The notes: generated by a model from the letters alone, not told the origin. DNA of 64,000 bases from an uncultured bacterium (GCA_938075305.1 CALJGV010000005.1:165390-229389); one strand, 5' to 3'; shown: positions 42,575 to 52,405, counted from the first letter of the stretch. Program-made: numbers and translations.

Positions 42575-44206
42575 ATGAACGATCGCTCCAGCTACACGCT
42601 CCTGGTCTCGCTGACCGTCGCCCTCGGCGGCTTCCTCATGGGCTTCGACAGCGCGGTCATCTCCGGCGTCGTCGATCCGCTCAAGACACACTTCGACCTG
42701 AGCGCGGGTCAGGTGGGGACGGCGGTGGCCTGCCTGACCGCGGGGGCGACGCTGGCCATGGCGTTCGCCGGGAGGATCGCGGACCAGTTCGGGCGGAAGC
42801 CGGTGCTGATCTGCACCGCGGCGCTCTTCTCGGTCTCCGCGCTCTGGAGCGCGTTCGCCGGGAGCTACGGCGAGCTGGTCACCGCCCGGATCATCGGCGG
42901 CTTCGGCGTGGGCGGGGCCCTCCTGATCGCGCCCATGTACATCGCGGAGATCGCTCCGCCGGAGAAGCGCGGCCGACTGGTGTCCTTCAACCAGCTCAAC
43001 ATCGTGCTGGGATTCTCCGCGGCGTTCTTCTCGAACTACTTCCTGGAGCAGCACTTCAAGATCGCGGCCCCCACCGTCGCGGACCCGAACGCCATGGCCG
43101 TGGACCCGGCCGCCTGGCGCTGGATGCTTGGCGTCGAGGCGATCCCGGCGATCCTCTACTTGGTCTTCCTCGTGCTCGTCCCGCGCAGCCCGCGGTGGCT
43201 GGCCCTCCAGGGTCGCTTCGACGAGGCCCGCACCGTCCTGGCGAAGACCGGCGGCGAAGGGACCGCCGACTCCGCCCTCGAGGAGGTCCGCCAGAACCTC
43301 AGCGCCGCCAGGCACGAAGCGAGCTTCGGTGAGCTCTTCGCCTCCCGCATGAAGAGGGTCATGTTCATCGGGCTCGGCCTCGGGTTCTTCCAGCAGATCA
43401 CCGGGATCAACGCGATCTTCTACTACGCGACCACCATCTTCGAGATGACCGGGGTCGGCCGTGACGCCGCTCTGATGCAGGCCATCTACGTGGGGCTGGT
43501 GAACGTGGTGTTCACCCTGATCGCCATGTGGCTCATCGACCGCAAGGGCCGACGGCCGCTCCTCCTGGTTGGTACCGGCGCCATGACCGTCGCGCTCCTG
43601 ACCAACGCCTACGCCTTCAACGAGGGCACCTACCAGCTGTCCGAGGACGCCCTCGCCGCCGTCGCGGGGGATGTCTCCGGGGCGGCCGCAGGGGCGGGTG
43701 AGACGGCCGACCTGCCGGCCGCCGTCGCCGCCCTCGCGCCCCTGACGGAGACCTTCGACTCCCACAAGGCCTTCCTGCTCGCCATCGAGCGGGCAGCCGC
43801 AGAGGCGAAGCCCGGCGACCCCGCGCTCGCCGAGGCCATCGAGAAGGCGAAGGACGGCCTGCCGAAGAAGGCTCTCCAGGTGAACGGCAACCTGATCCTC
43901 GCGGCGATTCTCCTCTACATCGCGGCCTTCGCCATCTCCCTTGGCCCCGTCATGTGGGCCATGTTCTCCGAGATCTTCCCCGCGCGCATGCGGGGCGTTG
44001 CGATCTCGGCGGCGGGGTTCTTCAACTCGCTCGTCTCTTACGCCGTACAGAAGCTGTTCCCCTCCAGCCTCGCCGAGTTCGGTCCGGCAGGCGTCTTCCT
44101 CTTCTTCGGCGTCTTCGCCGCCCTCGCGTTCGTCTTCAGCCTCAAGGTCGTCCCCGAGACCAAGGGCAAGTCCCTCGAGGAGCTGGAGGCCCAGCTCATC
44201 GGTTGA
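42575..44206 (+). CDS. MFS sugar porter
   Basis: A 543-residue 12-TM transporter of the sugar porter family (proton-sugar symport or facilitated uptake across the cytoplasmic membrane). Family motifs are present: ADQFGRKP (RxGRR-like loop 2-3), IGGFGVGGALLIAPMYIAEI and APPEKRG, VPRSPRWLALQGR (PESPRWL), QQITGINAIFYYATTIFEMT (QQxTGIN sugar site), LIDRKGRRPLL, and PETKGKSLEELE. An insert of about 85 Ala/Glu-rich residues (about 352-437) lies between TM9 and TM10, where sugar porters normally have a short loop. First gene of a three-gene glucan locus; the next start is two bases after its stop. Confidence 0.9.
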   Translation: MNDRSSYTLLVSLTVALGGFLMGFDSAVISGVVDPLKTHFDLSAGQVGTAVACLTAGATLAMAFAGRIADQFGRKPVLICTAALFSVSALWSAFAGSYGELVTARIIGGFGVGGALLIAPMYIAEIAPPEKRGRLVSFNQLNIVLGFSAAFFSNYFLEQHFKIAAPTVADPNAMAVDPAAWRWMLGVEAIPAILYLVFLVLVPRSPRWLALQGRFDEARTVLAKTGGEGTADSALEEVRQNLSAARHEASFGELFASRMKRVMFIGLGLGFFQQITGINAIFYYATTIFEMTGVGRDAALMQAIYVGLVNVVFTLIAMWLIDRKGRRPLLLVGTGAMTVALLTNAYAFNEGTYQLSEDALAAVAGDVSGAAAGAGETADLPAAVAALAPLTETFDSHKAFLLAIERAAAEAKPGDPALAEAIEKAKDGLPKKALQVNGNLILAAILLYIAAFAISLGPVMWAMFSEIFPARMRGVAISAAGFFNSLVSYAVQKLFPSSLAEFGPAGVFLFFGVFAALAFVFSLKVVPETKGKSLEELEAQLIG

Positions 44207-44208
44207 TC

Positions 44209-45480
44209 ATGCGCCACGCTCTCCTCTTCCCCCTGCTGCTGGCCTCCTGCGCCGGCGCCTCCTCGTCCGCGGTCAAGGTCGACACCCAGGCCTGGTCCAT
44301 CCCCGCGCTGGTGGCCGACGACGCGGTCTCCGTGGAGGTCCTCTTCCCCGCCGGCTCGGTCAGCTCCGTTGGCCCGCTCGAGGGCGGGATCGGCGGCGTC
44401 CGCCACCCCGAGGCCTCCGGCTGGATCGACTTTGTCGCCACCTTCCCCGAGTGCGGCCGCTGGCGCACCGAGGTCATGTTCGCCGACGGGCCGGAGGGAG
44501 AGGTCACGGCCTGGGTCGAGGACCGCGTGGGGAACAAGGACGGCCGGTCGTACAACGTCACAGGGCCCATGGTCGCGTCCGAGGCCGCGCCTAAGCCTTC
44601 CCGGGACGGCTCCCCGCTGGACGCGGGGCTCCACCGCATGCGCCTCCACCATGACGGGGGCGCCGTGACGGTGACCGGCGTGCGCTTCACCATGATCCGT
44701 CCCCAGCAGCTCACCCCCCGCTCCATGACCCAGTCCATGGACGGCGATGAGTGGGCCGTGGTGTGGGCCGACGAGTTCAACGGTGAAGGTCTCCCTGACC
44801 AGACGAAGTGGCTCCACGACGTGGGCAACTGGGGCTGGGGCAACTTCGAGCCCCAGTACTACACGGTGGCCGACACGGACAACGCCCGCCAAGAGGGCGG
44901 CAACCTCATCATCGAGGCGCGCCCCGACGACGAGGGGATGGCCTGGACCTCCGCGCGCCTGACCACGCGCGGCAAGGTGAGCTTCCTTCGGGGGCGTATC
45001 GAGATGCGCGCCAAGGTCCCCGCCGCGGACGGGACATGGGCCGCCGGCTGGCTGCTCGGCGACGACTACCGCGACGAGATCTCGTGGCCGTACTGCGGCG
45101 AGGTGGACATCATGGAGGCCGTCGGCAAGGAGATCAGTGACGACACGGGGAATGGCATCAACCACGGCTCGTGCCACACCCGCGCCTACTACTTCAAGCA
45201 GGGAAACCACATCACCAACGTGCTCCCCGTCGACGGGATGAGCACGGACTTCCATGTCTACGCCTGTGAGTGGGACGAGGACGAGATGCGCATGTACGTG
45301 GACGGCGTCCACTACTACACCTACGACAAGAAGGAGTCGGCCGAGGCGTGGCCCTTCGATCGGCCCCAGAACATCATTCTCAACCTCGCCATGGGCGGGG
45401 GAATGGGCGGCCCCATCTCGCCCGGAATCGGTCCTCAGCAGGTGGTGGTGGACTACGTCCGTGTATTGGAGAAGCGATGA
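44209..45480 (+). CDS. GH16 endo-beta-glucanase lipoprotein (laminarinase-like)
   Basis: A 423-residue predicted lipoprotein (lipobox LASC near residue 13-14). Residues about 25-165 form a beta-sandwich like a family 6/35 carbohydrate-binding module (HPEASGWIDFVATFPECGRW; DAGLHRMRLHHDGGAVTVTG). Residues about 180-423 are the GH16 domain. They start with WADEFNGEGLPDQTKWL, carry the catalytic GEVDIMEAVG (ExDxxE, near residue 297), and end PIGPQQVVVDYVRVLEK-like. GH16 members of this type usually cut beta-1,3- or mixed beta-1,3/1,4-glucans such as laminarin. It probably acts in the outer compartment or on the cell surface. Its stop overlaps the next start by four bases. Confidence 0.87.
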   Translation: MRHALLFPLLLASCAGASSSAVKVDTQAWSIPALVADDAVSVEVLFPAGSVSSVGPLEGGIGGVRHPEASGWIDFVATFPECGRWRTEVMFADGPEGEVTAWVEDRVGNKDGRSYNVTGPMVASEAAPKPSRDGSPLDAGLHRMRLHHDGGAVTVTGVRFTMIRPQQLTPRSMTQSMDGDEWAVVWADEFNGEGLPDQTKWLHDVGNWGWGNFEPQYYTVADTDNARQEGGNLIIEARPDDEGMAWTSARLTTRGKVSFLRGRIEMRAKVPAADGTWAAGWLLGDDYRDEISWPYCGEVDIMEAVGKEISDDTGNGINHGSCHTRAYYFKQGNHITNVLPVDGMSTDFHVYACEWDEDEMRMYVDGVHYYTYDKKESAEAWPFDRPQNIILNLAMGGGMGGPISPGIGPQQVVVDYVRVLEKR

Positions 45481-48400
45481 CCCCCTTCGCCACCAACCGC
45501 CGGGCGATCACCGGCGACTTCGTCACCCGAGACGCCGGCGGTAGCCCGGAGGGCGCAGCGGCCTTCCGCTGGGCGCGGATTCGTTCGGCGGATCGGATGG
45601 CGCCGTTCCTCACGACCCTCGCCTCGGGCTCCGACCACTGGGGCTTCATCTCAAGCAGGGGCGCGCTCACCGCCGGGCGCCGGAACGTCAACCAGGCGCT
45701 CTTCCCCTACCGGACCGTGGACCGGATCCACGACGCCCAGGGGGCCGTCGGCGGCTCCACCATCGTCCGCCTCCCTGACGGTGAGGTCTGGGAGCCGTTC
45801 ACACAGCGCGGCGCCGGAGCCCACGAGGTCTCCCAGGACCTCGAGCGCTGCACCCTTGGGAGCGCCCTCGCCCTGATCGAGCACAACCACACCCTCGGGC
45901 TCACGGTCCGCCAGTGCTGGACCAGCAGCGAGGCCCACGGGATCGTCCGGACGGTCCGCCTGACCAATACGGGCGAGACCGCGCGCCGACTCGACGTCCT
46001 CGACGGCGTCCTCGACATCATGCCCCCGGCGATCGAGAAGTCGATGATGGACGCCTACAGCGTGCTCGTGGACGCCTACCGGTTCTCCGAGCTCGCCGAC
46101 GGCGTCGCGCTGTTCGGCCTGGGCTCGATCCCCGTGGACCGGGCCGAGCCGAGCGAGAGCCTCTCCTCCACCACCGCCTGGTGCTCTGCCCCAGGGACGC
46201 GCCTCCTCAGCGCGGCGCAGCAGGGCGGGTTCCGGCGTGGCGAAGCCGTCACCGAGGAGAACCTCGTGCGGGGCAAGCGCAGCGCGTTCCTCATCGAGCA
46301 GGCCCTCGAGCTCGGGCCAGGCGAGAGTGCAGACTGGGTGATGGCTCTTGAGCTGGACCGCAGCGCCGACGACGTGGAGGCGCTGCTCGCGTGGCAGCTG
46401 GACACCGAGGATCCGAGCGCGGACGTCCTCGCGGGCGTGCACGAGAGCCGGGAGACCCTGCTCGAGCTCCTCGCCAACGCGGACGGCGTCCAGTGCACCG
46501 CGAGCGACGCCGAGGACGCACGGCACGCGGCCAATACGCTGTACAACACGATGCGCGGCGGGCTCTTCCCCCTAGGGACGCGACAGCCGCGCGCGGCATT
46601 CATCGAGCACCTGGCGACGGTGGCCCCCGCCGTCTTCGCCCGGAACGCGGACCGGGTCTCCGGGTGGCCCGAGGAGTGGACGGTGGGCGAGCTCATCGAG
46701 GACGCCTCATCGGACCCTGACCTCGAGCGCCACCTGCGCGAGTTCCTGCCCCTCGCCTTCAGCCGGCGGCACGGCGACCCGAGCCGCCCCTGGAACACGT
46801 TCTCCATCGACGTCCGCGGAGAACACGGCGAGCTGACCTTCGGCTACCAGGGCAACTGGCGCGACATCTTCCAGAACTGGGAGGCGCTCGGGCTCGCCAA
46901 CCCCACCTACCTGGAAGCCTTCATCGTCCGCTTCCTCAACGCCAGCACCGCTGACGGCTACAACCCCTATCGCATCACCAGCGAGGGGCTGGACTGGGAG
47001 GTGCACGACCCGAACGACCCCTGGTCGTACATCGGCTATTGGGGCGACCACCAGATCGTCTACCTGACCCGCCTCATCGAGCGCCTCGAGGAGCACTACC
47101 CCGGGCGCATGGGGACGCTCTTCGGCCGGAGGATCTTCGTCCACGCGGACGTCCCCTACCGCATCCGCGGCTTTGACGAACTCGTGCGCAACCCGCAGAC
47201 GACGGTGGACTACGACAACGACCGCGCGTGGGTCGCGGGCGAACGCGTGGACCGTGAGGGCGCCGACGGCAAGCTCGTCCACGACGCCGGGGGAGACCTC
47301 GTGCGCGCGACGCTCGAGGAGAAGCTGCTCGTCCCGTTCCTGGCCAAGCTCTCCAACCTCGTGCCCGGCGCGGGGATCTGGATGAACGCCCAGCGTCCCG
47401 AGTGGAACGACGCGAACAACGCGCTGGTGGGTTCGGGTGCTTCGATCGTCACCACCTGCGCCATGTTCCGCCACACCGAGGTCCTCTCGAGGCTCTTCGA
47501 GGGCGCCGCTCCCCTCTCGCTCTCCACGCGGACGGGCCGTTTCCTCGCAGACATCGTCGAGGCGCTGGAGTCCGGCGATGCGGCGGCGGCGACGGTCGAA
47601 CCGTCGGCTCGCTGGGCGACCACCGAGGCCCTCGGCCGGGCGGGCGAGCGCCACCGGGCAGCCGTCTACGGCGACGCCGAGGATGGGGTGGAGACCGCGC
47701 CGCTCGAGCTCCTGCACCGGCTCTTCGCGGCTGCGAGTGAGTGGCTGAAGGCCACCGCCGACGCCAACGTCAGGCAGGACGGCCTCTTCCACGGGTACGA
47801 CCTCGTCGCGTTCTCCGAGGGCGAGGTAGGCATCCGTCACCTGCCCCTCATGCTCGAGGGCCAGGTGGCTGCGCTCTCTGCGGGGATCGTGCGCGGGGCC
47901 GACGCGGTCGCGCTCTTGGATGCGCTGCGAGAGAGCCCGCTCCACCGCTCCGACCTGGACACCTACCTCCTCTACCCGGACCGGGAGCTTCCCGGTCTCC
48001 TGGACAAGGGGGTGCTCAAGGAGGGCGCAGAGGAGCGCGTGCCGCTCATCAAGGAGCTCCTCGAGGCCGGCGACCGTAGCGTCATCCGCTCCGGGGCCGA
48101 GTGCCTGCGCTTCGCCCCCGGGCTCCTGAGCGCCGCTGCGCTGTCCTCCGCCCTGGAGGCCCTCGAGGATGGTCCCCTGGCCGCCTCGGTGGAGCGTGAC
48201 CGGGACGCCCTCCTGAGCGAGTACGAGGAGGTCTTCGACCACGCGGCCTTCACCGGGCGGTCGGGCACCTTCTTCGGCTACGAGGGGCTCGGGTGCACCT
48301 TCTGGCACATGACCTCGAAGCTGATCCTGGCGATCCAGGAGACCCTGTGGTGCGCGGTCGACCAGGGCGAGCCGGAGGAGGTCTGCGAGGCGCTCCGCCG

Positions 48401-48890
48401 GCACTACCGGGCAGCCCGCGCGGGGCTGGGAACCCACAAGTCCCCCGAGGAGTTCGGGGCCTTCCCCACCGAGCCCTACTCCCACTCCCAGGCCGACGGC
48501 GGCGCCCGGCAGCCGGGCATGAGCGGGCAGGTCAAGGAGGACCTCCTCTCCCGGCTCGGCGAGGTCGGCCTCCGCATCCGCGAGGGCCAGATCCAGTTCG
48601 ACGGGTCCCTGCTCCACGAGGGGGAGCTCCGCGACGCCGCTGGGTCCCTGCGGAGCCCGGCGGGCGAGGCCATCGAGGTTCCCACGGGAGCCTTGGCCAT
48701 CTCCCACTGCGGAGTCCCCTTCATCATCCGTCGGGGGGCCTCCCCGGGGGTCGACCTGGTCGCCGTGGACGGGACCCGCACGCGCTGCGACGGGGCGGAG
48801 ATCGACGCCGCCACGAGCCGCGCGATCTGGGCACGCTCAGGGGATGTCCAGCGCGTCGAAGTGACGCTGCCGACGACCGAATCGGACTGA
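45477..48890 (+). CDS. Large GH94/GH149-like beta-glucan phosphorylase (putative)
   Basis: A 1137-residue soluble protein without signal peptide. Layout resembles cellobiose-type and beta-1,3-glucan phosphorylases: an N-terminal beta-sandwich (NRRAITGDFVTRDAGGSPEG to about 300), a helical linker, then an (alpha/alpha)6 barrel with YQGNWRDIFQNWEALGLANP (the Asp is a candidate acid), NPYRITSEGLDWEVHDPND, SYIGYWGDHQIVYLTRLIER and WNDANNALVGSGASIVTTC. The length of about 1100 and these motifs fit GH149 as I recall it. GH94 or an unclassified relative is the alternative. The four-base overlap with the GH16 gene and cytoplasmic location suit phosphorolysis of imported oligosaccharides to glucose 1-phosphate. 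Moderate certainty. Confidence 0.6.
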   Translation: MTPFATNRRAITGDFVTRDAGGSPEGAAAFRWARIRSADRMAPFLTTLASGSDHWGFISSRGALTAGRRNVNQALFPYRTVDRIHDAQGAVGGSTIVRLPDGEVWEPFTQRGAGAHEVSQDLERCTLGSALALIEHNHTLGLTVRQCWTSSEAHGIVRTVRLTNTGETARRLDVLDGVLDIMPPAIEKSMMDAYSVLVDAYRFSELADGVALFGLGSIPVDRAEPSESLSSTTAWCSAPGTRLLSAAQQGGFRRGEAVTEENLVRGKRSAFLIEQALELGPGESADWVMALELDRSADDVEALLAWQLDTEDPSADVLAGVHESRETLLELLANADGVQCTASDAEDARHAANTLYNTMRGGLFPLGTRQPRAAFIEHLATVAPAVFARNADRVSGWPEEWTVGELIEDASSDPDLERHLREFLPLAFSRRHGDPSRPWNTFSIDVRGEHGELTFGYQGNWRDIFQNWEALGLANPTYLEAFIVRFLNASTADGYNPYRITSEGLDWEVHDPNDPWSYIGYWGDHQIVYLTRLIERLEEHYPGRMGTLFGRRIFVHADVPYRIRGFDELVRNPQTTVDYDNDRAWVAGERVDREGADGKLVHDAGGDLVRATLEEKLLVPFLAKLSNLVPGAGIWMNAQRPEWNDANNALVGSGASIVTTCAMFRHTEVLSRLFEGAAPLSLSTRTGRFLADIVEALESGDAAAATVEPSARWATTEALGRAGERHRAAVYGDAEDGVETAPLELLHRLFAAASEWLKATADANVRQDGLFHGYDLVAFSEGEVGIRHLPLMLEGQVAALSAGIVRGADAVALLDALRESPLHRSDLDTYLLYPDRELPGLLDKGVLKEGAEERVPLIKELLEAGDRSVIRSGAECLRFAPGLLSAAALSSALEALEDGPLAASVERDRDALLSEYEEVFDHAAFTGRSGTFFGYEGLGCTFWHMTSKLILAIQETLWCAVDQGEPEEVCEALRRHYRAARAGLGTHKSPEEFGAFPTEPYSHSQADGGARQPGMSGQVKEDLLSRLGEVGLRIREGQIQFDGSLLHEGELRDAAGSLRSPAGEAIEVPTGALAISHCGVPFIIRRGASPGVDLVAVDGTRTRCDGAEIDAATSRAIWARSGDVQRVEVTLPTTESD

Positions 48891-48986
48891 GCCACGAGAC
48901 TTCCGCGCGGATTGTCTTGAACCGCCACCGCGATGCGTTGGGATCGGTCCCCGTGAGCGTGGGGAATCTGTGAACAGGGGGAATCG

Positions 48987-51086
48987 ATGAGAGGCACCAG
49001 CGACGACGCAGGCCTCGGGGGCGCGAGCCCCTGGGAGCTCGAGGGGGCGTCTGCGGAGCCAGAGCCCTCGGCCCACGAGATCGCGGGCCTCTTCGAGGGA
49101 GACGACGCCGCCCCCGCGGCGCCCACCGGCGGAGGCGCTGCCCGGGACTATGACGATGGCTGGTTCTTGGCCGACGCCCGCGCGCCCGAGCCCCTGACTC
49201 CCCCGGGCCCGGTCGAGGACGTCGACTCGGCCATGGAGGAGCTCCTGCAGCGCGTGGACGAGACCTGGGGCTTCCCCGGGCTACGCCCCTACCAGGACGA
49301 GGCCATGCGCGCGTCCCTCGAGGGTCGGGACGTCCTGGTGATCCTCCCCACCGGGGGGGGCAAGAGCCTGTGCTACCAGGCCCCCGCCCTGGTTCGCCCC
49401 GGGCTGACCCTGGTGGTCAGCCCGCTCATCGCGCTGATGAAGGACCAGCTCGACGGCCTCCTCGCCAACGGCGTGCGCGCGGCCATGCTGAGCAGCGCCC
49501 TCGACGATGACGAGCGCTCCGCCGTGAGGGGCGCCCTGGAACGCCGGGAGCTGGACATCCTGTTCGTCTCCCCCGAGCGGCTCGCGGTGGAGGGTTTCCA
49601 CCGGGAGCTGGAGCGCGCCGGCCTCAGCTCCATCGCCGTGGACGAGGCCCACTGCATCAGTCACTGGGGCCACGACTTCAGGCCTGAGTACCGCCAGCTC
49701 GGTGAGCTCCGAGCGCGCTGCCCCGAGGTGCCCATCATCGCCCTGACGGCGACCGCGACCCCCAGGGTGCGCGGCGATATCGAGGAGGAGCTCGGGCTCA
49801 CCGATCCCGTGCGGGTCGTGGGCGGCTTCGACCGGCCCAACCTCACCTACCGCGTCGTCCCCCGGCTGGACCTGTTCGAGCAGGTCATGGATGTGGTCCG
49901 CCGGCACCCCGACGAGGCCGGCATCGTCTACTGCATCCGCCGCAAGGACACCGAGAAGCTCGCACGTGAACTCGCCCGCGCGGGCGTTCGGGCCATGCCC
50001 TACCACGCGGGCCTCGACTCCTCCGAGCGCGCGCGAATCCAGGAGGCCTTCCTGGGAGAGGGCCTCGACGTGGTGGTCGCCACCGTCGCCTTCGGCATGG
50101 GGATCGACCGCCCGGACGTCCGCTTCGTCGTCCACGCGAGCCTGCCCAAGGGCGTGGAACAGTACAGCCAGGAGACAGGACGCGCCGGGCGCGACGGGCT
50201 CCCCTCCGAGTGCCTCATGCTCTACAGCGGATCGGACTTCCAGGGCTGGAAGGGGATCATGGAGCGCAGCGCGCAGGAGGCCGAGATGGAGGGGGTCGAG
50301 GGCGCCATGGACGAGCTCGCCGGATCCCTCGATCGGCTCGGCGAGCTCTGGAACTTCGCCAACGGCGGGCTCTGCCGGCACCGGTTCCTCGTGGAGTACT
50401 TCGGCGGTGAGCTGGCGGAGGGCAAGTGCGGCGCCTGCGATGTGTGCCACGGCGAGCTCCGCCAGGTCGACGACAGCCAGCGCGTCGCCCAGATGATCCT
50501 CTCGTGCGTGGTCCGCTGCGACCAGCGCTACGGTGCCGCCCATGTGACCGAGGTCCTCCGGGGCGCCGACACCCAGCGCGTCCGCCAGAAGGGGCACGAC
50601 CAGCTCACCACCTACGGGATCATGCGCGAGAACGCCGCCAGCGAGATCCGCGCCTGGATCGACCAGCTGGTGGCCCAGGGGCACATCGGCGTGGCGTCGG
50701 GGAACTACCCGACCCTCCACCTCACCGCCTCCGGCGTCGAGGTGATGCGCGGCGATAAGGCGGTGACCCTGCTGGTCCCGCGGATCCAGGCCAAGAAGAG
50801 CTCGCGCCGCCGGGGCAGCTCCGTGGAGGCCGTTGCCAGCGAGGAATCCCTGGACGTGGACGCCTCCCTGTTCGAGGCGCTCCGCAAGCTCCGGCGCAGC
50901 CTCGCCTCGGAGCGCGGCGTGCCCCCCTACATCCTCTTCAACGACCGCACCCTGGCCCACATGGCCGCGCATAAGCCGCGGACCCCGGAGGCCTTCCTCG
51001 CCCTCAAGGGCGTGGGCGAGAAGAAGGCGGCTGACCTGGGCCCGCTCTTCCTCGCGGCGATCGCGGAGCACGTGGGCGCCGAATGA
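48987..51086 (+). CDS. recQ: ATP-dependent DNA helicase RecQ, full length
   Basis: A 699-residue 3'-5' DNA helicase for recombination and fork repair. An acidic N-terminal tail of about 85 residues precedes the core: GLRPYQDEAMRASLEGRDVL, Walker A ILPTGGGKSLCYQ near residue 121, DEAH box VDEAHCISHWGHDFRPEYRQ near 217, and YSQETGRAGRDGLPSECLML (motif VI). The zinc site CRHRF-x-GKCGACDVC follows, then the winged-helix RQC region. The HRDC domain is at about 630-690 (LFEALRKLRRSLASERGVPP; FLALKGVGEKKAADLGPLFL). All parts are present. The start ATG follows a Gly-coding purine run (GGGGG) that can act as a Shine-Dalgarno site. Confidence 0.95.
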   Translation: MRGTSDDAGLGGASPWELEGASAEPEPSAHEIAGLFEGDDAAPAAPTGGGAARDYDDGWFLADARAPEPLTPPGPVEDVDSAMEELLQRVDETWGFPGLRPYQDEAMRASLEGRDVLVILPTGGGKSLCYQAPALVRPGLTLVVSPLIALMKDQLDGLLANGVRAAMLSSALDDDERSAVRGALERRELDILFVSPERLAVEGFHRELERAGLSSIAVDEAHCISHWGHDFRPEYRQLGELRARCPEVPIIALTATATPRVRGDIEEELGLTDPVRVVGGFDRPNLTYRVVPRLDLFEQVMDVVRRHPDEAGIVYCIRRKDTEKLARELARAGVRAMPYHAGLDSSERARIQEAFLGEGLDVVVATVAFGMGIDRPDVRFVVHASLPKGVEQYSQETGRAGRDGLPSECLMLYSGSDFQGWKGIMERSAQEAEMEGVEGAMDELAGSLDRLGELWNFANGGLCRHRFLVEYFGGELAEGKCGACDVCHGELRQVDDSQRVAQMILSCVVRCDQRYGAAHVTEVLRGADTQRVRQKGHDQLTTYGIMRENAASEIRAWIDQLVAQGHIGVASGNYPTLHLTASGVEVMRGDKAVTLLVPRIQAKKSSRRRGSSVEAVASEESLDVDASLFEALRKLRRSLASERGVPPYILFNDRTLAHMAAHKPRTPEAFLALKGVGEKKAADLGPLFLAAIAEHVGAE

Positions 51087-51280
51087 GGGCCTCGGGGCCC
51101 GCGGCGTGTCCCGATCCGAGAGGTTGACGCGGCGGAAGCGGTGACGCCCCGCTGGACCCGTCGAGGGCTCCAGCCGGGCGTCCTGGGGGGCCGATACCGG
51201 GGGCAAGGCAGCGGCTTGCGCGGCGGCCTCTGGGCCAGCGCCCCATCGACTCGCGACCTGCCAACCACCCCCGTAGACAG

Positions 51281-52249
51281 ATGTTCACAAGGGCGATCCT
51301 CCCCACAGGCCTCCTTATCCTGACCGCGGCCCTCCTGATGCAAGTCGGGGACGAGGTCCACCCCGCCCAGGCAGCGGCCCAGAAGACCAACCACACGGCC
51401 ACGCCAGCGGAGATCCGCTGGGACGGCAAGCTCATCAACGAGGACGAGCGGCGCCGTGCGGCCCTCGGCGCGGCCACGCGCGTGGCCATCAGCCGCTGGT
51501 ACGACTTCGCGAGCCGCCGCGGCTACCGCATCGATCTCGACCAGGACCAGCGGGTCGTGCTGCTCTCCGACGCCGACCGCTTCAAGCGCTTCAGCACGAG
51601 CGCCGCCCTCGTCGAGCGCACCGTCCGCTCCTTGGCCCCCTTCCTGAGCCCCGGCTCCGAGCCCGTGGTCATCCTCCGGGCCACCTCGGACACGGACCTC
51701 GCCACCGCCCTCAAGGGGGCCCGCGCCCTCGAGGTCGACCAGCAGTTCGGCGCCTACCTCGAGGAGGGCGACGCCACCGCCCGCCGGGAGGTGGACGCCC
51801 GCCTCGTGGAGGCCGTGGCCTCGAAGATCATGAGCACCGAGCAGCCGTTCCTCTCCCGCTGGATGACCGACGGGATCGCCAGCCTCGTGGCGGAGCGCTC
51901 CTCCAGCCGGGCCCTGATCCACGGCGAGCTGCGGACCCTTCGCTCGGTCCAACAGGAGGTGTCCCGACGCGCCTCCGAGGAGGGCTGGGAGCTCGACCTC
52001 TTCAGGCTCAACGGCGGGATGGACTCGGACGCCGTGATGCAGGCGGAGGCCCTGGCCATCATCGCGTTCCTCTTCCGCTACCACGAGTCGGCCCTCGGCT
52101 CCATCGTGGCGGACCTGGGCCATCACGAGCCGGACGAGTCTCGCCCCAGGTACGAGGCCGAGCAGCGAGCCTTCGACCACCACCTCGGCCTCGCTGGCCA
52201 GGACGAGATCGCCCGTGCCCTCCTGAAGGGCCGCGACTACCGCCCCTGA
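51281..52249 (+). CDS. Secreted protein, peptidase-MA-like, unknown
   Basis: A 322-residue exported protein. Signal segment at about residues 1-32 (LPTGLLILTAALLMQVGDEV, AQA). The middle resembles planctomycete proteins of the DUF1570/gluzincin-like type: FSRSALVERTVRSLAPFL-like, a helix SKIMSTEQPFLSRWMTDGIA (compare WLxEGLA) and ALAIIAFLFRYHESALGSIV. No HExxH motif is present, so metal peptidase activity is doubtful, and the relationship is only a suggestion. A hairpin terminator follows at 52289-52335. Confidence 0.62.
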   Translation: MFTRAILPTGLLILTAALLMQVGDEVHPAQAAAQKTNHTATPAEIRWDGKLINEDERRRAALGAATRVAISRWYDFASRRGYRIDLDQDQRVVLLSDADRFKRFSTSAALVERTVRSLAPFLSPGSEPVVILRATSDTDLATALKGARALEVDQQFGAYLEEGDATARREVDARLVEAVASKIMSTEQPFLSRWMTDGIASLVAERSSSRALIHGELRTLRSVQQEVSRRASEEGWELDLFRLNGGMDSDAVMQAEALAIIAFLFRYHESALGSIVADLGHHEPDESRPRYEAEQRAFDHHLGLAGQDEIARALLKGRDYRP

Positions 52250-52288
52250 GGGCCAGCACCCGCACGGGGCCCGGCTATCCGGAAGCAC

Positions 52289-52335
52289 CGCCTCCCCCCG
52301 AATCCGTGCGCGGGTCGGGGGGAGGCGCCGTTTTT
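52289..52335 (+). terminator. Strong intrinsic terminator
   Basis: A perfect 13-bp stem (52289-52301 with 52315-52327), a 13-base loop and a run of five T at 52331-52335. It ends the preceding gene and isolates the molybdenum-hydroxylase operon that begins at 52406. The clearest Rho-independent terminator in the window. Confidence 0.9.
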
Positions 52336-52405
52336 CGGGCAGTGACCGCACGTCCCAGCACCGAGCCCCGGATTTGGGGGTGCCTCCGGGCTCAGGATAC
52401 GGACA

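Noticed and set aside
46707..48707. A 666-residue frame on the minus strand inside the putative phosphorylase
   Set aside because: Low-complexity Gly/Val/Glu composition typical of antisense frames in high-GC DNA; the plus-strand protein has conserved motifs.
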